From Neoechinorhynchus agilis (Eukaryota; Acanthocephala): a DNA stretch of 64,000 nt. Location of the stretch: assembly GCA_051530055.1 (NCBI GenBank), contig CM121341.1:3410001-3474000 (forward strand), given 5' to 3'. Within the stretch, counting starts at the first letter, position 1. Each line of letters starts with the position of its first letter. The notes under the pieces were generated by a model that worked only from the letters and a program-made list of their open reading frames with translations, did not search any database and was not told where the DNA came from. Positions 33,946 to 45,897 of this stretch are shown in pieces. Made by a program: the position numbers and the translations under genes.

Positions 33946-34655
33946 TCATTTTTCTCTCTAAGTTTTAAAAACATTTTTCATTGATTCTTTTAAAAAGCAG
34001 ACTTTTGAGGATGATTCTCTGAGAAAATAAGATCTAATCGATTTTCATTGATCGCCTTTTACAATTAAATTGTTGTTTGGGAGGTCGCTCGTCAACTGTA
34101 CAGCCGAGAAGAGTCATTTTATCAATTCTCAAACAAGTGTAAATCATTTTTCTCTCTCTAAGTTTTAAAAACATTTTTCATTGATTCTTTTAAAACGCGG
34201 ACTTTTGAGGATGATTCTCTGAGAAAAGAAGATCTAATCGATTTTCATTGATCGCCTTTTACAATTAAATTGTTGTTTGGAGGTCGCTCGTCAACTGTAC
34301 ACCGAGAAGAGTCATTTTATCAATTCCAAACAAGTGTAAATCATTTTCCTCTAAGTTTTAAAAACATTTTTCATTGATTCTTTTAAAACGCGGACTTTTG
34401 AGGATGATTCTTTGAGAAAAGAAGATCTAATCGATTTTCATTGATCGCCTTTTACAATTAAATTGTTGTTTAGGAGGTCGCTCGTCAACTGTACAGCCGA
34501 GAAGAGTCATTTTATCAATTCCCAAACAAGTATAAATCATTTTTCTCTAAGTTCCAAAAGGGTTTTTCATTGATTCTTTTAAAACGCGGACTTTTGAGGA
34601 TGATTCTCTGAGAAAAGAAGATCTAATCGAATTTTATTGATCGCCTCTGAATTTT
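33946..34655. repeat. 196-bp tandem repeat, about 3.6 units, ending at the REEP gene
   Basis: AAATCATTTT recurs at about 33946, 34141, 34337 and 34536. Units share TTTTCATTGATTCTTTTAAA, GGACTTTTGAGGATGATTCT and GGTCGCTCGTCAACTGTAC. The last unit breaks off at TTGATCGCCT near 34647, about 190 bp before the REEP start codon. Confidence 0.9.
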
Positions 34656-34834
34656 ATACCGATATTCAACTGGAAAGAATAGGTAAAAATCACGTTCTAA
34701 GACGTTTACCAAGACACGTTGAAAGTGTACATCCACAGCGTCGAATTGTCGAACAAGCTCTTAGAAGTCTTCTCCACTGTAAACATTGGTATATTTCCCA
34801 TCTAGAAATACTCATCTCTTTTTCTAGATCGATA

Positions 34835-35527
34835 ATGCCCATTGGCTTGATTCTCGGTCCACTCACAACAACACTCGGTGCCATATATCCGGCCTATCTT
34901 ACCTATAAGTCAGTCCGTCAGAAAAACATCAAGAACTACGAGGTCCATTTGAAATATTGGATTGTGTTTGCATCATTTTTCGCTCTGACGACAGTCACTG
35001 ATTTTCTATTTTCATGGCTTCCTTTATACTCACTAGCCAAGTTTGTGCTTCAAGCAGCGTTGGTTACTCGATCGGGCACGCTAGTCGCCTATGACTCATT
35101 TATCGAACCGTATTTGGAACAGAACGAACCAGCGATCGATTCGTTCATTGCTAGAGCTCAATCTAATTCTATTCCTCAAATCAAAGCGTTTTTGGTTCGA
35201 TTACCCGAGATATGTGGAACTTTGACTCGTCAATCAATTGTACTTACTTCTCAATTCCTCGATACTTATCATCAAGCACCAATGATCACTGCTCCGACCG
35301 ACAGTCAAGTGAGAAATGTGAAGAAAGTAGCCACGAAGAGATCTGCTAGAAACAGAAATGATTTTTATCGCGGAGAAGATGATGAAATGATACGGGTAAG
35401 GGAAACTCATCGTCACACTGAGGTTGATGGGTATGCGAGTGGTAGAAGATCGAGGAGACTCATCAGTCGAAATGTAAGGTACATCGAGGATGAAAATGAA
35501 GAGGACGAGTATAATGAGTTTGCTTGA
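34835..35527 (+). CDS. REEP/TB2-DP1-HVA22 family ER-shaping protein
   Basis: The 230-residue protein has the REEP core near its N-terminus: LGAIYPAYLTYKSVRQKNIKNY, then a hydrophobic WIVFASFFALTTVTDFLFSW and PLYSLAKFVLQAALV, with SFIEPYLEQNEPAIDSFI after the membrane part. These hairpin proteins curve ER tubules; the pattern is closest to REEP1-4, which also bind microtubules. The C-terminal third is basic then acidic (RSARNRNDF, ENEEDEYNEF) and unlike the family average. ATG 34835 is chosen because TTTCTAG ends seven bases before it, a strong acceptor. The same frame is open back to 34637 with a basic peptide, so an alternative longer start cannot be excluded. Confidence 0.88.
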   Translation: MPIGLILGPLTTTLGAIYPAYLTYKSVRQKNIKNYEVHLKYWIVFASFFALTTVTDFLFSWLPLYSLAKFVLQAALVTRSGTLVAYDSFIEPYLEQNEPAIDSFIARAQSNSIPQIKAFLVRLPEICGTLTRQSIVLTSQFLDTYHQAPMITAPTDSQVRNVKKVATKRSARNRNDFYRGEDDEMIRVRETHRHTEVDGYASGRRSRRLISRNVRYIEDENEEDEYNEFA

Positions 35528-36166
35528 TAAGATTGAATGAAGTTTGCGAGATTTATTAGGAAGGTGATCGGTCAAGTGTGAGCATTATTTTCTCCCCCCA
35601 CTCGCTCATATGCGAAGGCCGAAACGATTCTTTTAAATTTAGCACAATTTACATAAAATTTGCATGCACAAAAACTCTTGTTTTTGCTTTAGGAAATTAG
35701 TGTACGAAAAACGTGAAATAATATACTAGAATAAAATCCATTTTTAAAAGATGAAATTATTTCTTTTTATTATAAACCGAAATTATTTTTATATGGATGA
35801 AAAATCGAAAAGTGCTACTAAACCACAAATTTTGACCTTTTTAGTTTTTTGGAACGAATCTCAATTCGACTGTAGGCGTAAAAAAAGAATGGAAATATAG
35901 TCACTCCTTTAAATCTACTTGTTTCATGGGTTATACTTATTTTTTAGTGCAACTGACCAGGGTTTTGTTTATTGACGCATACAAAAATCGACTGATAAAA
36001 ATCTAAAGCGTTTTTGTTACGCGATTTCGTATCAGGCAGCTAGAAAATCATTCAGGTTCACTGTTCAAAGCTATCCAGTGAATTAAAGGAAATCCCAAAT
36101 TAGTAAAAGATTTTATGAATTTGGGATTGTGGTGATTATACTTTCCTGGTTAAAAAGTTTTTATTA
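35528..36166. other. No recognisable gene
   Basis: AT-rich 3' flank of the REEP gene with no clear repeat or RNA gene. Confidence 0.4.
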
Positions 36167-36201
36167 GAAATATTTCGAGAGGGGAAACCTGGCATCATCA
36201 G
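36167..36201 (-). ncRNA. Hammerhead-like core, damaged
   Basis: On the minus strand the segment begins TGACTGATGATGCC and ends CTCGAAATATTTC. CUGAUGA and GAAA are kept and the bases around (TGA before, TCA absent here) are partly conserved, but the stem between is mismatched. Confidence 0.4.
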
Positions 36202-36254
36202 TCATTTTAAGTATTTTGTGGAATTAGCAGTAAAATATCTTTTTTAATATGAAT

Positions 36255-36455
36255 ATTTTTTTGACCATACACGGCGCTGAATTATGGGCACATAGAAAAT
36301 TGATTTTGGTCCGGGAACGCATCTCTCGGGATTCTCAAATAGCTCTCGAGGAGGCGCGTCCCCTTTCGTTGTGAGTGTCATCAGCGATCGTGGATTATGA
36401 ATTCCTTTACCCAAACTGGGATCAGGAGCATTAGTCCACTTAACCACCTCAGCAC
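36255..36455 (-). mobile_element. tRNA-derived SINE
   Basis: Read on the minus strand it begins GTGCTGAGGTGGTTAAGTGG, containing a good RNA polymerase III A box (TGGTTAAGTGG). It then runs into AATCCACGATCGC, GATGACACTCACAACGAAAG and GGGGACG, the body shared with 28.7 and 53.6 kb. The B box is degenerate. Confidence 0.7.
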
Positions 36456-36472
36456 TATAAGCTTTTAGATTT

Positions 36473-36867
36473 TAAGATCTTTATGAGTGGCTCATCCGGT
36501 TGTTTTTCTATCGAGAAGTTTCAAAATGAATATTTTTTGACCATACACGGCGCTGAATTATGGGCACACAGCCAATTGATTTCGATCACGGAAGCGCTGG
36601 TCTTCGCTCAATGCCCATGACGGCGCATCCGAGGAAACTCACTGATGAGTCCCGCATCCTCGAGAGGTATTTGAGAATCCTGAGAGATGCGTACAAACTC
36701 ATAACTGTACGTTCATGGGCATTGAGCGAAGACCAGCGCTTTCCTGATCGAAATCAATTGGCGGTGTGCCCCTAATTCAGCGCCGTGTATAATCAAAAAA
36801 TATTCATCTTGAAACTTCTCGATAGAAAGACAACCGGATGAGCCACTCATAAAGATGTTAAAATACC
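36473..36867. repeat. Foldback element, 155-bp arms, SINE-derived loop
   Basis: The left arm (36473-36630) and right arm (36709-36867) are near-perfect inverted copies: GAGTGGCTCATCCGGTTGT, ATCGAGAAGTTTCAA, CACGGCGCTGAATTA and GTCTTCGCTCAATGCCCATG all reappear as complements. The spacer of about 80 bp carries AACTCACTGATGAGTCCCGC, the SINE segment. GACCATACACGGCGCTGAATT also occurs once more at 36260-36285. Confidence 0.88.
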
Positions 36868-37385
36868 TTTTCCGGGACTCCGGGAAAGTATACCAGCACA
36901 ATTTTATCTTTATCATAACGGTTAAGAATTTCTTCGATCGTCAAACAAACGTTTTCGTTGTAAAGGTTATTGTTATCCTTAGGGCCTGATGTAGACTAAG
37001 GTTATTGAAAAATCACAAATTGAAATAAAATTCAATAGAATGCTCGTAAGATATGAACTATGAACCAGCACGTCTTTTTATTTGCACAGCTGGGGTGCAC
37101 CGTATGGCAGTGAGTTCACATGAGTCGTTTTGATGAGTTAAAAGCACAACTTTGGAAGTTGAGTGCTTAAATTTAAGTTTTTATCTAGATTATTTTTAAT
37201 CCGATTTCAATATGCTTATTTTTGTTGTTGTTTTTGATCTAATTCGGAGTCTTATAATTTCGTTAGATTTTTGACCAGCAAAAGCGATAATGCCGAAATA
37301 CATTAATTGTGACCGATATCAAAACACAAAGCACATAAACTCATCTTAAAATTAGTAATGTCCACTTTCTTTTAATGCGAATAGT

Positions 37386-39802
37386 TTAATTCTTTGAGGA
37401 GATAATGACATCAGCAACCTTCGGAAAAGGTTCATACTTTCTCATTAATAATCGTCTCTTTGTAGCCGTAGAGATTCTTGCCTTTATATATCCTCTTTGA
37501 ATAAGCTCAAGCACAATACAAATGAGCTCTTCTTCACTTTTCGATATTTGATCTCCGGGATCCATCTCATCTTTCTTTGCGACCGGAATTGTAGTAAGTA
37601 AATGAGAAAGCAAACTAAACGAAAATCGTGATCGGCCGGATATCACCGATAAACGCCGAAACCAATTCCTATAGACAAAAATAGAAGAGCTCATCCAAAG
37701 ACTGGCAAGACTGATATCTCTACAATGAACACAAATCTCATCGACGGCATCCTCGTATCTTGAAACATCTCCGATCCGAAACGACTCCATCATATCATCA
37801 AGATTAGGCAGTCCGTATTGAGCTAATGAGCGTCGTTTGGGAATAAGCCCTTCACAAACGAGTTTAATCGGCAGTAAGAGTTCAATTATTAGTCTACGAT
37901 TCTTCTTACTGTTTTTATGGCATACCTTTAGAGCATTCATAAGTAAATCCTTGGCTACTTCCGGCTGACCAACCATCATGTATACTCGGGCTGCATAATA
38001 GTCATAGGTGACAATATCGGCCAGATTATCGGCCTTAATATTTCGCCGTTTTGATAATTCATCCATTGTACGGATCATCGCTTTAGCACGACCGCTATTC
38101 CGCATTCGTCCATGCATTCTTAACATTTGGTTGCCTATGCTCATTGTGAGTGGACCGAATACGTTGTTCGGCAAAGATGCACTTGTTCTAAATAGTTTAA
38201 AGATGTATTCGTCGGCGGAAGCAATTGAACGAAGGCAATGCTGCATTCGGTAACTGTGACACTCGTATTTTTTATTACAAAGATCACCTCCACAATGACA
38301 AAATTCGAGATTTTATTGTAAAAATTAAATCATTACGAATTTTCGTTCAAAAAGTTCGAAACAATGGAGGGGGCCCGAAAATTATTTTATGACGGAAAAA
38401 ATCGAGATTTCGTTTTAAAATTGGATTTTTTCGAATTCTCGCTTAACAAAATACCGTTTGGGAAATGTGGGGGGGGAATAAAAATCCGTTGATAGCGCAC
38501 AAAATTTGAGATTTCGTCTTAAAATTGGATTTTTTCAAATTTTCTCTTAACAAAATACCGTTTGGGAAATGGGGGGGGAATAAAAATTGATAGCGGACAA
38601 AATTTGAGATTTCATTTTAAAATTGGATTTTTTCGAATTCTCGCTTAACAAAATACCGTTTGGGAAATGTGGGGGGGAATCAAACTCCATTGATAGCGGA
38701 CAAAATTTGAGATTTCATTTTAAAATTGGATTTTTTCGAATTCTCGCTTAACAAAATACCGTTTGGGGAATGTGGGGGGGGGAATCAAACTCCATTGATA
38801 ACGGACAAAATTTGAGATTTCATTTTAAAATTGGATTTTTTCGAATTCTCGCTTAAAAATCGGAACAAAATCCCGACTGAGAAATGGACAAAGTAAAATC
38901 ATTTGATAGCGGACAAAATTTGAGATTTCATTTTTCTGAAATTTCCCTTAAAAAGTTCAAAACAAAATCTCAATTGGGAAATGGAGGAGGTGGGAGAATT
39001 AAAATTATTTTATAACGGAAAAAAATCGAGATTTCCTTTAAAAATTGGTCATTACGAATTCTGGCTTAACAAAATACGGATTGGGAAATGGAGGGATAAA
39101 ATCATTTTATAACCGGAAAAATTCGAGCTGTCCTTGTAAAATTGGATTATTATGAATTCTCGTTTAAAGGAAAATTATTTTATAGTAGACAAAATTCGTG
39201 ATTTCAATGGGAAAAGGGGCATTTCTGAATTCTCACTTAAAAGAAAAACTTATTTGACAGTAGACAAAATTCGCGATTTCATTGTAAAATATAGAAACTA
39301 ACGATACAACAAAATCACGATAGTGGTTCAGTAAACGCTATTAAAAGATAATCTTTGATGTATGGCATAAACATGCGAGTATCCGCATTTCCTTTGTGGC
39401 TTGCCTAACGAGACCGACCAAAACATTTGCACCGGAGTTCTTCTTTTCTCTCAACATCCGAGTCATAATGTTCAAGCAATGACCTTGGCCGGTAATGGCC
39501 TTAATACCCTGTCCAACACTCATATAAAGTTGAACTTCGAGGAAATGTCTATAATATTCAAACCACAGTTCGTCAAATGGCTCATTGTCATCATTGGTCC
39601 GGTTCACTTTCGGCTGGAAAGATTGAATTTCTCTTAGAATCGGGTTAAGGGATGAAGAAAGGCATCTATCTTTTGTAGGAATCGATGATAATTGGGGAAA
39701 ATCAATTGATGGCTCGAATATTGATATCAGCTCCGTAGCTACATCGACCCGTCGATCCAAAATTGAACTAACAAATAATTCAAAATGTTCAGCACATTCC
39801 AT
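37386..39802 (-). CDS. PCID2: PCID2/Thp1-like subunit of the TREX-2 mRNA-export complex, two exons
   Basis: Exon 1 (39802 to about 39355) and exon 2 (about 38252 to 37386) flank an intron of about 1.1 kb. Exon 1 has FELFVSSILDRRVDVATELI at its start and EPFDELWFEYYRHFLEVQLY. Exon 2 carries the helical and PCI region: IVTYDYYAARVYMMVGQPEV, CHKNSKKNRRLIIELLLPIK, LAQYGLPNLDDM and, at the end, ELIQRGYIKARIS...PFP. This matches PCID2 over its length (about 435 residues). The protein links transcription with nuclear mRNA export. The exact splice sites were not fixed; a TTACCGA start after CACAG is the likely acceptor. The intron is filled with G-rich minisatellite, in contrast to the tiny introns elsewhere. 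Confidence 0.85.
38290..39300. repeat. About 103-bp degenerate minisatellite inside the PCID2 intron
   Basis: CAAAATTTGAGATTTC recurs at 38500, 38598, 38701, 38806 and 38914, with more diverged units on both sides. Each central unit includes TTCGAATTCTCGCTTAACAA and a run of 5-8 G on the plus strand. On the transcribed PCID2 strand these are C runs. Confidence 0.88.
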
Positions 39803-39894
39803 GAAGACTTCGAGATCATCGGCCGGTTTTGCTCGCGTAAATCAGCGTCCAGTGATTCGCGCCAAAACCTGGAAGACGCGTATTGTACGACTTT

Positions 39895-40240
39895 CAATTT
39901 TTAGGTCTGTTTTTCACACGAGAACAACACTCGTAATCCCAATTCACTTCAATATTTGCCATAACTTCGCTCCGTTTTCCATACTGCCAAATCTTCTTGG
40001 ATATCATGACTTGAAATGAACATGAGGAAAGACCCAAGCTCTCCTGCATACAATAACCATCAGTATTCGTCCGAACGAACTGTCCAACCCGAATGAAATC
40101 GTAGCCCACTCCAAAATCAAAAACTGCATTCATTGAACAAATCTGAATCTGAGTTTTTATGGGGACCAAAAGATACATGGGTCCTTTTCATTGTTAACTA
40201 ACAAATAAACGTGTTATTGTTATGAATTGTAGATTGCGTT
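39895..40240 (+). mobile_element. LINE 3' end fragment
   Basis: It resembles the C-terminal tail at 21.72-21.86 kb (ACTCGTAATCC.AAT, GCTCCGTTTTCCAT) and then carries a 3' UTR word, GGGACC.AAAGATA.ATG followed by AACAAATAAACGTGTTATT, also found at 42.16-42.23 kb. It starts about 90 bp beyond the PCID2 start codon. Confidence 0.65.
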
Positions 40241-40419
40241 GGTGAAGTTGAATTTCTTTTTTGAGTCTGTCACCGTCGTTTTCCTAATCGGATTCGTCAG
40301 GTTCTTCGTGTCCTGTTGTTTTGTGAGTTAGAAATACGTATTTTTTATAACCTCCTCGAAAGCCCATTTGAGTTGGCGTCGTCAAAGAGATCACAGTCAG
40401 ATGAATTGAGGTGATCGAT

Positions 40420-42240
40420 ATGGAGGATGGGTTACGGTTTTTCTGCAAAACCTCGATCTACAATTCATTGCCATCCACTTCTCAGCTCCTCTAAAAATGG
40501 TCTTAGAGAATTCACAATCGCTAGCGTCTACTGCCCCCCGGAATCTCGTCCTGAGTCCACTTTGCGTCCGCAAAATCACACCGTTTCCTCATTCCAGGGA
40601 ACTTCAATAAACTGCTATTTTTTGTCACCCTTCTCTGAATCGCGTCAAGTAATTGACTTCCCAATACGTCGTTACGCTCAACTAGACAAAAGCGGAAACT
40701 GCTCTAAGAAATGATCTCAGAGAATTCATAATCACTAGCGCCCACCGCCCTCCTGGATCCGCAAAGACAATCTTCTTCGACAAGCACCGCAACAGGCCTC
40801 CAGCAATAAACGCTATCATAAGATATCATCCAACTACGGACCTACGCATAATATCTTCCCCTCAGGTATCCCCGAAATCACAACATTATCCAACTTAGAC
40901 CTGCAGAAGCACTACATTCATCACCTTAATATTGTCTGCCCACAACTCTTTCCCGAATCCTTTTTTCCTTCCCCGGACACCCTTCAACGCATCCCCAACA
41001 AAAACTCTAATAACTCCCGTCCTCGTCAACTCAAAATCACTTTTCGTCTACCAAACACCGTCAATTCCTCCCTGCCATATCGAATATACCCAAACCGCTC
41101 ACTTCAAACTGTGAACTCCATAGAGCATTCCCGTATGCACAACCGTCTTCTCTCCCCTTCCACTAATTTATCACAAGCCAAAACATAATCTCAGAACTCT
41201 CATGTAAATTTTCTGATACCTCCGAAAATCCCCACTCTACGTTGGCAAAATCAAACATTGCCACTCACTCAAAAACCGCTCAAAAACGTATCCACCCAAC
41301 TCTTTCACCAGTCAACTCCCGCAAACTACATCCCCCTTCAAACTCTTTCAAACAACCATTTCCCTCCTTTCTTTTCACTAACATAAGAAGTCTGTCACCT
41401 AAACTGGATCGTCCTTCGCTATTAGCCTCCACCACTAACGCAGACATTTTGGTCATTGTGGAAACGTGGCTGCAATCCCCCAATTCCGACATCGCCTTGA
41501 TCCCTGACTAAACGCCTTTCCACTCTTACAGAGACGAACGCGTAGGAAGTGGAGTCTCCATTTTCATCCGGTCTGACCTCCCTTACTCCCTCCCCCTCAA
41601 CTCCTTAACAATCCCCATACTTAGTGTACATCTACATAACGCTCTCGCTCAAACTTCACTCAGGCAGCCGAAATTCGACCCTCCCTCAGCCAATCTACAA
41701 ATGGCATCACAGGATATTGATGCACTCATAGCAAATCTTCACTCTCTTGGTCTTGAACATCTAACCATTCTTGGTGATTTCAATAATCTTCCTCTTGACT
41801 ACGTACAATTAGTAAAATTTCCTACCCGCCACAACTCACATCTCGATAAAATCTTTACTAACATCCACAAATACAAGAGTGCTAAAAAAACTACCTCCAA
41901 TTTCATCCATAGATCATTGCGCAATAATCCTCTCTCCCTCCGCTCCTCCTCAACGTAACCGGTCATCCCCCTTTACGGTCTGGGATAAGAGAGATCAACA
42001 CATATTCGCATTTACCAAATTGGTCTCGCGTAATCTCTCTTCACGCAAAAAATCTGTTTTTCACCGAACCCTTCGGAGGGAAAATCTCTGCACGAATCTT
42101 AAAGAAGTACCGAAATCAATCTCCTGCAAATTCGAGTGTTCATTAGGACCGCTCCAGCGAATTCGAGTGTTCATGGGGACCCAAAGATATATGAGTCCTT
42201 TTCTTTGTTAATTAACAAATAAACGTGTTATTAAGTTCTA
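40420..42240 (+). mobile_element. Decayed LINE: endonuclease fragments and 3' UTR, RT deleted
   Basis: At 40450-40560 LQFIAIHFSAPLK and TIASVYCPPES fit the middle of an EEP endonuclease. At 41295-41510 the sequence is almost identical to 7990-8210 (FTNIRSLSPKLDRPS...ILVIVETWLQSPNSDIALI). At 41550-41960 more endonuclease follows, with ILGDFNNLP, the conserved DxN motif. The RT domain is absent and the shared 3' UTR starts at about 42160. Order is scrambled at the left, suggesting two overlapping copies. Confidence 0.82.
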
Positions 42241-42669
42241 GTTTTGCTTTGGACCTTTAGGATTTCTGGTCACCCAGCGGTTTTTATGGTGGATAACAAT
42301 GCATTGAATCAAATTGAATTAACCTACCATTTAAGAACACATGGACGAAAACCCTAACGAATACTCCAATTTGAATTGTCCAAAGATAACGATTCGATAG
42401 AGAATTATTGAGCAATTTTGTGATTTGAAGAACTTATTGTTTTTCAGATTTAACGGCCGTAGGCATACAAAATTCAATAGCATAATCTAACGCTTGCTTG
42501 TGTACCTTTTCGAATGATCTTGTTATAGTGAATCGATCGAACATTGATTAATCATCGTGTTTAAATTTGTTTTCTATTGCCTATTGTAACAATGGGATTT
42601 TTTGCTTCTTTGTTTTTCTGCTCGCTCTCATTTCTTTAAATGAGATAACATTGTGCTTGTTTATTGCGG

Positions 42670-42815
42670 AAAATTTAAAGGAATTTATTAAAACCGATGT
42701 TTCGGCACAATCTCGTGCCTTAGGTACATTCAAGTGGAATAAAACACTTAAACAACCTTAATGAAGGCACGAGATTGTGCTAAAATATCGGATATAATAA
42801 ATTCCTTAAAAAATT
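42670..42815. repeat. Inverted-repeat element with PLE-type hairpin module
   Basis: The left arm GGAATTTATTAAAACCGATG with TTTCGGCACAATCTCGTGCC and the right arm AAGGCACGAGATTGTGC with ATCGGATATAATAAATTCC are complements, separated by about 45 bp. On the minus strand the left arm reads GGCAC..GTGCC then GAAACATCGG, the same layout as the PLE flanks at 25.77 and 26.3 kb. Confidence 0.75.
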
Positions 42816-44089
42816 CAGCCATAAACCAGCATGAGTAATTCACTCTTCAAGGCAGTAATAGCACGGAATTTACGGCGAACAAGGGACAACGAGCAAAAAC
42901 TTTTTAATTTAAAAATATTGATTTCCTACTACCGACATTAATTTCTCTGATTAAATCATAGAATAATCTTCTTAAAGTATGAAAACCGAGCTTCGAATCT
43001 TCTGACTACCCAGATTCGTTACATGAAAAGAAATATAATTTAAGATTTGACTGTACCAAATGAGATGTCCACTATGAATATTCATTTTGATTGCGATTTC
43101 GACTGTATTCAATGACGCTCCGAATTCGAGCTCGAAACGTTTTGAATTGAAAACAATCATTCCTATTTGTAGATAATACCGGGTATGTCGCCTACTTAAT
43201 TTGCTTTTTATTCGAGAATTGAACGAAATTGAAAATTTATAAGTTGAATTTAATACGAAATAAAGTTCTGTTTGGAGTTTATAAAAACCGGTATTATTGA
43301 TCTTTTGCATTATATGAACGTTTGCCAGAACAAAACATATCTTGCACTCATGAGTAACATTGAACTCTATGAAAAAATTGTCATTATTGGACGATCGTTT
43401 GATACAAATGTAAGGTTTGAAATTAAATACTGACGATAAACCATCGTTTTAATTAAAGTATACAAATCAAGAACAATTTAATTTTAAGAGTTACTGCTGG
43501 ATGATTAAACTGGACTTTCTTGGAACTAAGCGATAAATTGAGATCTGCGCAATTTTTATTTTATCATTGCGGTGCAAAAAAATCATGTCTTTATGCTTTG
43601 TATTGATTTTGCATATAGAAATCGCTATGATCATTTTTCAAAGTCTCTTCTAAACGAGGTTTGTAGGAAGTCTAAATTCAAAAGTCTACGATATTCATCA
43701 CTCTCTTGCTATCTGGTAACGACTTTTGAAAACTAGATCTAAAGCTAGAATGAAATTTGTATTGTGAACAGAGGAACGCCTTTAGAAATTTAGAATGTGA
43801 ACACTTCATCTCGTGTTTCGTAGTGATTTTGCTGTAGCGAATCAGTTTGTTATAAATGAGGTTTTCGTCAATTGTATCCAGCTTGTCAAACGGGCATTTT
43901 TAACCGGATACTTTTGTTTTATTTGCACGAATTCAAACAAGGTTTCTATGTCAAGCCTTTTAAAAATGTCTAAAAGACTTAAGCCCCCTAAGAAAATGTC
44001 CAAGTTGTCGGCGTTTTCTACTCGCACACTTTTATGTGGTTTATAAAAAGGCCTTTTCAAGTAAGTCTTGGTTACATTTCTATCTTCAA
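42816..44089. other. No recognisable gene
   Basis: AT-rich region upstream of the convertase. A short ATG frame at 44034 with a donor GTAAGT at 44061 could be an upstream exon or leader, but this is not supported further. Confidence 0.4.
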
Positions 44090-45897
44090 ATGCTCTTGCA
44101 TGTTCTTGCATTTGCTCTACTTTCACTGACGATTGTTGCTAATGAACTGCAATACGTGGTAGTTCGATTTGAAGATGGAAAGGAATCCGTTAAATGGGCC
44201 TCTGACGTTGCCGAAAAATATAATCTTTCGCTTTTACTGAACCTGGAACATCTTGGACATCCGTACTATCTATACAGTACGACGAACATTAAGCGAGTGG
44301 AACCTTTGTTGAAGAAGCCTCCAAATGGAAGCCACGTGATGTGGGCATTAATCGAGGAAAAGTTGATTCGCCAGGCGAGGTCTGTATGGTTCAATGACGA
44401 AAAGTTCCCTGAGATGTGGTATCTTAACGATGTCAACCATGGTCGTATTTCTAAGCTCATGGGAATTAATAATGCATGGGCATTGGGATATAGCGGCAAA
44501 GGATCGACTGTAAGTGTCGTTGAAGACGAATTTGATGCTCAACACGTTGAACTAAGAACGAATTATAGACCAGAAGCCAGTGCGGACATTGGATATGCAA
44601 CAAACTCATTGACTGGTCTTGCTAGCGATCATGGAACTCAAATGGCTGGTATAATCGCTGCCATTGGTAACAACACTTCATGCGGAGTTGGAGTTTCGTA
44701 TAATGCAGGAATTGGAGCAATTCGATTAACTAGATCTGAGATTACCGACGCGGATGAGGCATTTGCTTTTTCCTATGGAACTCGCAATGGTGCAGTGGAC
44801 GTTTTTGTTGCTGCTAAAGGAGCACCTGATGATGGCAGCACTATAGCTACACCGGGTCCTCTCACTAAAAGGGCCATAAGAGTAGGAATGTTGAACGGTC
44901 GTCATGGACGCGGATCGATTTATGTTTGGCCATCAGGGAATGGTGGTAGAAATGGAGACCATTGTGGAGCTGATGGGTTTTTGAGCAATATTTTCACAAT
45001 AGCTGTCGCTTCTGTGAGTAAAGGAAATTTCAGTTTGCTATCCTTTTGAATTGTAATTTCCTTTCAATACGTCCAAACATGATTCAGCCATTTTACGGTG
45101 AGCGATGTGGAAGTATGATGACTAGTGCATTTTCATCGCCATCCGATCATTCACTTAATGAAGGATTCTACACTGCTGGTAGTCGTGGAAGGTGTAAGCG
45201 AGCAAACCCGGGTACGTCCATTTCAGCGTCCGTTGTAGCCGGAATAATAGCCATGGGACTGGAGGCAAATAAAGAATTAACATGGAGAGATGTTCAATAT
45301 CTGTTGGTAATGTCATCTCGTAAACTTAGCGGCATGTATGCGGCCTCATACCATGAAACGTGGCACGTGAACGGTGCCGGTTTTGATGTGAGCGATGTAT
45401 TTGGCTTTGGAATGATTAACGCTGAAGCGTTTGTTAAAATGGCCCAAGCCATGAAATACACACGACTTTCCGACATCCATGCTTGTAGTTTTACATTTCA
45501 GGAAGTGACTCCTAAATCCCCATACGTTTTGGATGCATATTCAATTCTTAAAATGTATATTAATTCAATTCGATGCAGTAGAACAAGATCAGTTAATAGC
45601 CTGGAACACGTAGAAATTGAAGTCACTTTGATTCCAAATAAGAATTTACCAGCAAAACGAGGAAACTTACAAATATTTATTGAGTCACCTAGTGGAGCAC
45701 GGGTTCCTCTATTGTTGAGTCGTCCAAACGACGAGGATAGGACAGTTGGTTATACCAATTGGAAGTTCATGACTACTTTATTTTGGTTCGAGAAGGCCGA
45801 AGGTAATTGGACCGTGACTATTGAAAACAATGACAAAGTCGGGAGCTTTCTACTCAAGGAATTTAAGGTCATATTACGAGGAGTTTGGAAGGTATGA
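44090..45897 (+). CDS. Furin/kexin-type proprotein convertase-like protein, catalytic Asp replaced by Glu
   Basis: Exons 44090-45013 and 45088-45897, with a 74-nt intron in phase 0, give 577 residues. Residues 1-17 form a signal peptide (MLLHVLAFALLSLTIVA). A prodomain follows, ending RQAR (94-97), a minimal RXXR site. The S8 domain has HGTQMAG (His181), SGNGG (oxyanion Asn284) and GTSISAS (Ser352). The Asp motif, normally LDDGI, reads VEDEF, so the first Asp is Glu145 and the Gly is lost. SWGPEDDG reads AKGAPDDG. A P domain follows, and the protein stops without a membrane anchor or Cys-rich tail. It is secretory-pathway by signal peptide. It may be a weak enzyme or a pseudoenzyme; His, Asn and Ser with proper spacing argue that loss is recent or that Glu serves. 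Confidence 0.9.

Noticed and set aside
36640-36690. Hammerhead ribozyme in the SINE-type CTGATGAGTCCCGC segment
   Set aside because: CUGAUGA is present, but the GAAA box is missing (GAGAA occurs) and the pairing between is inconsistent among copies.
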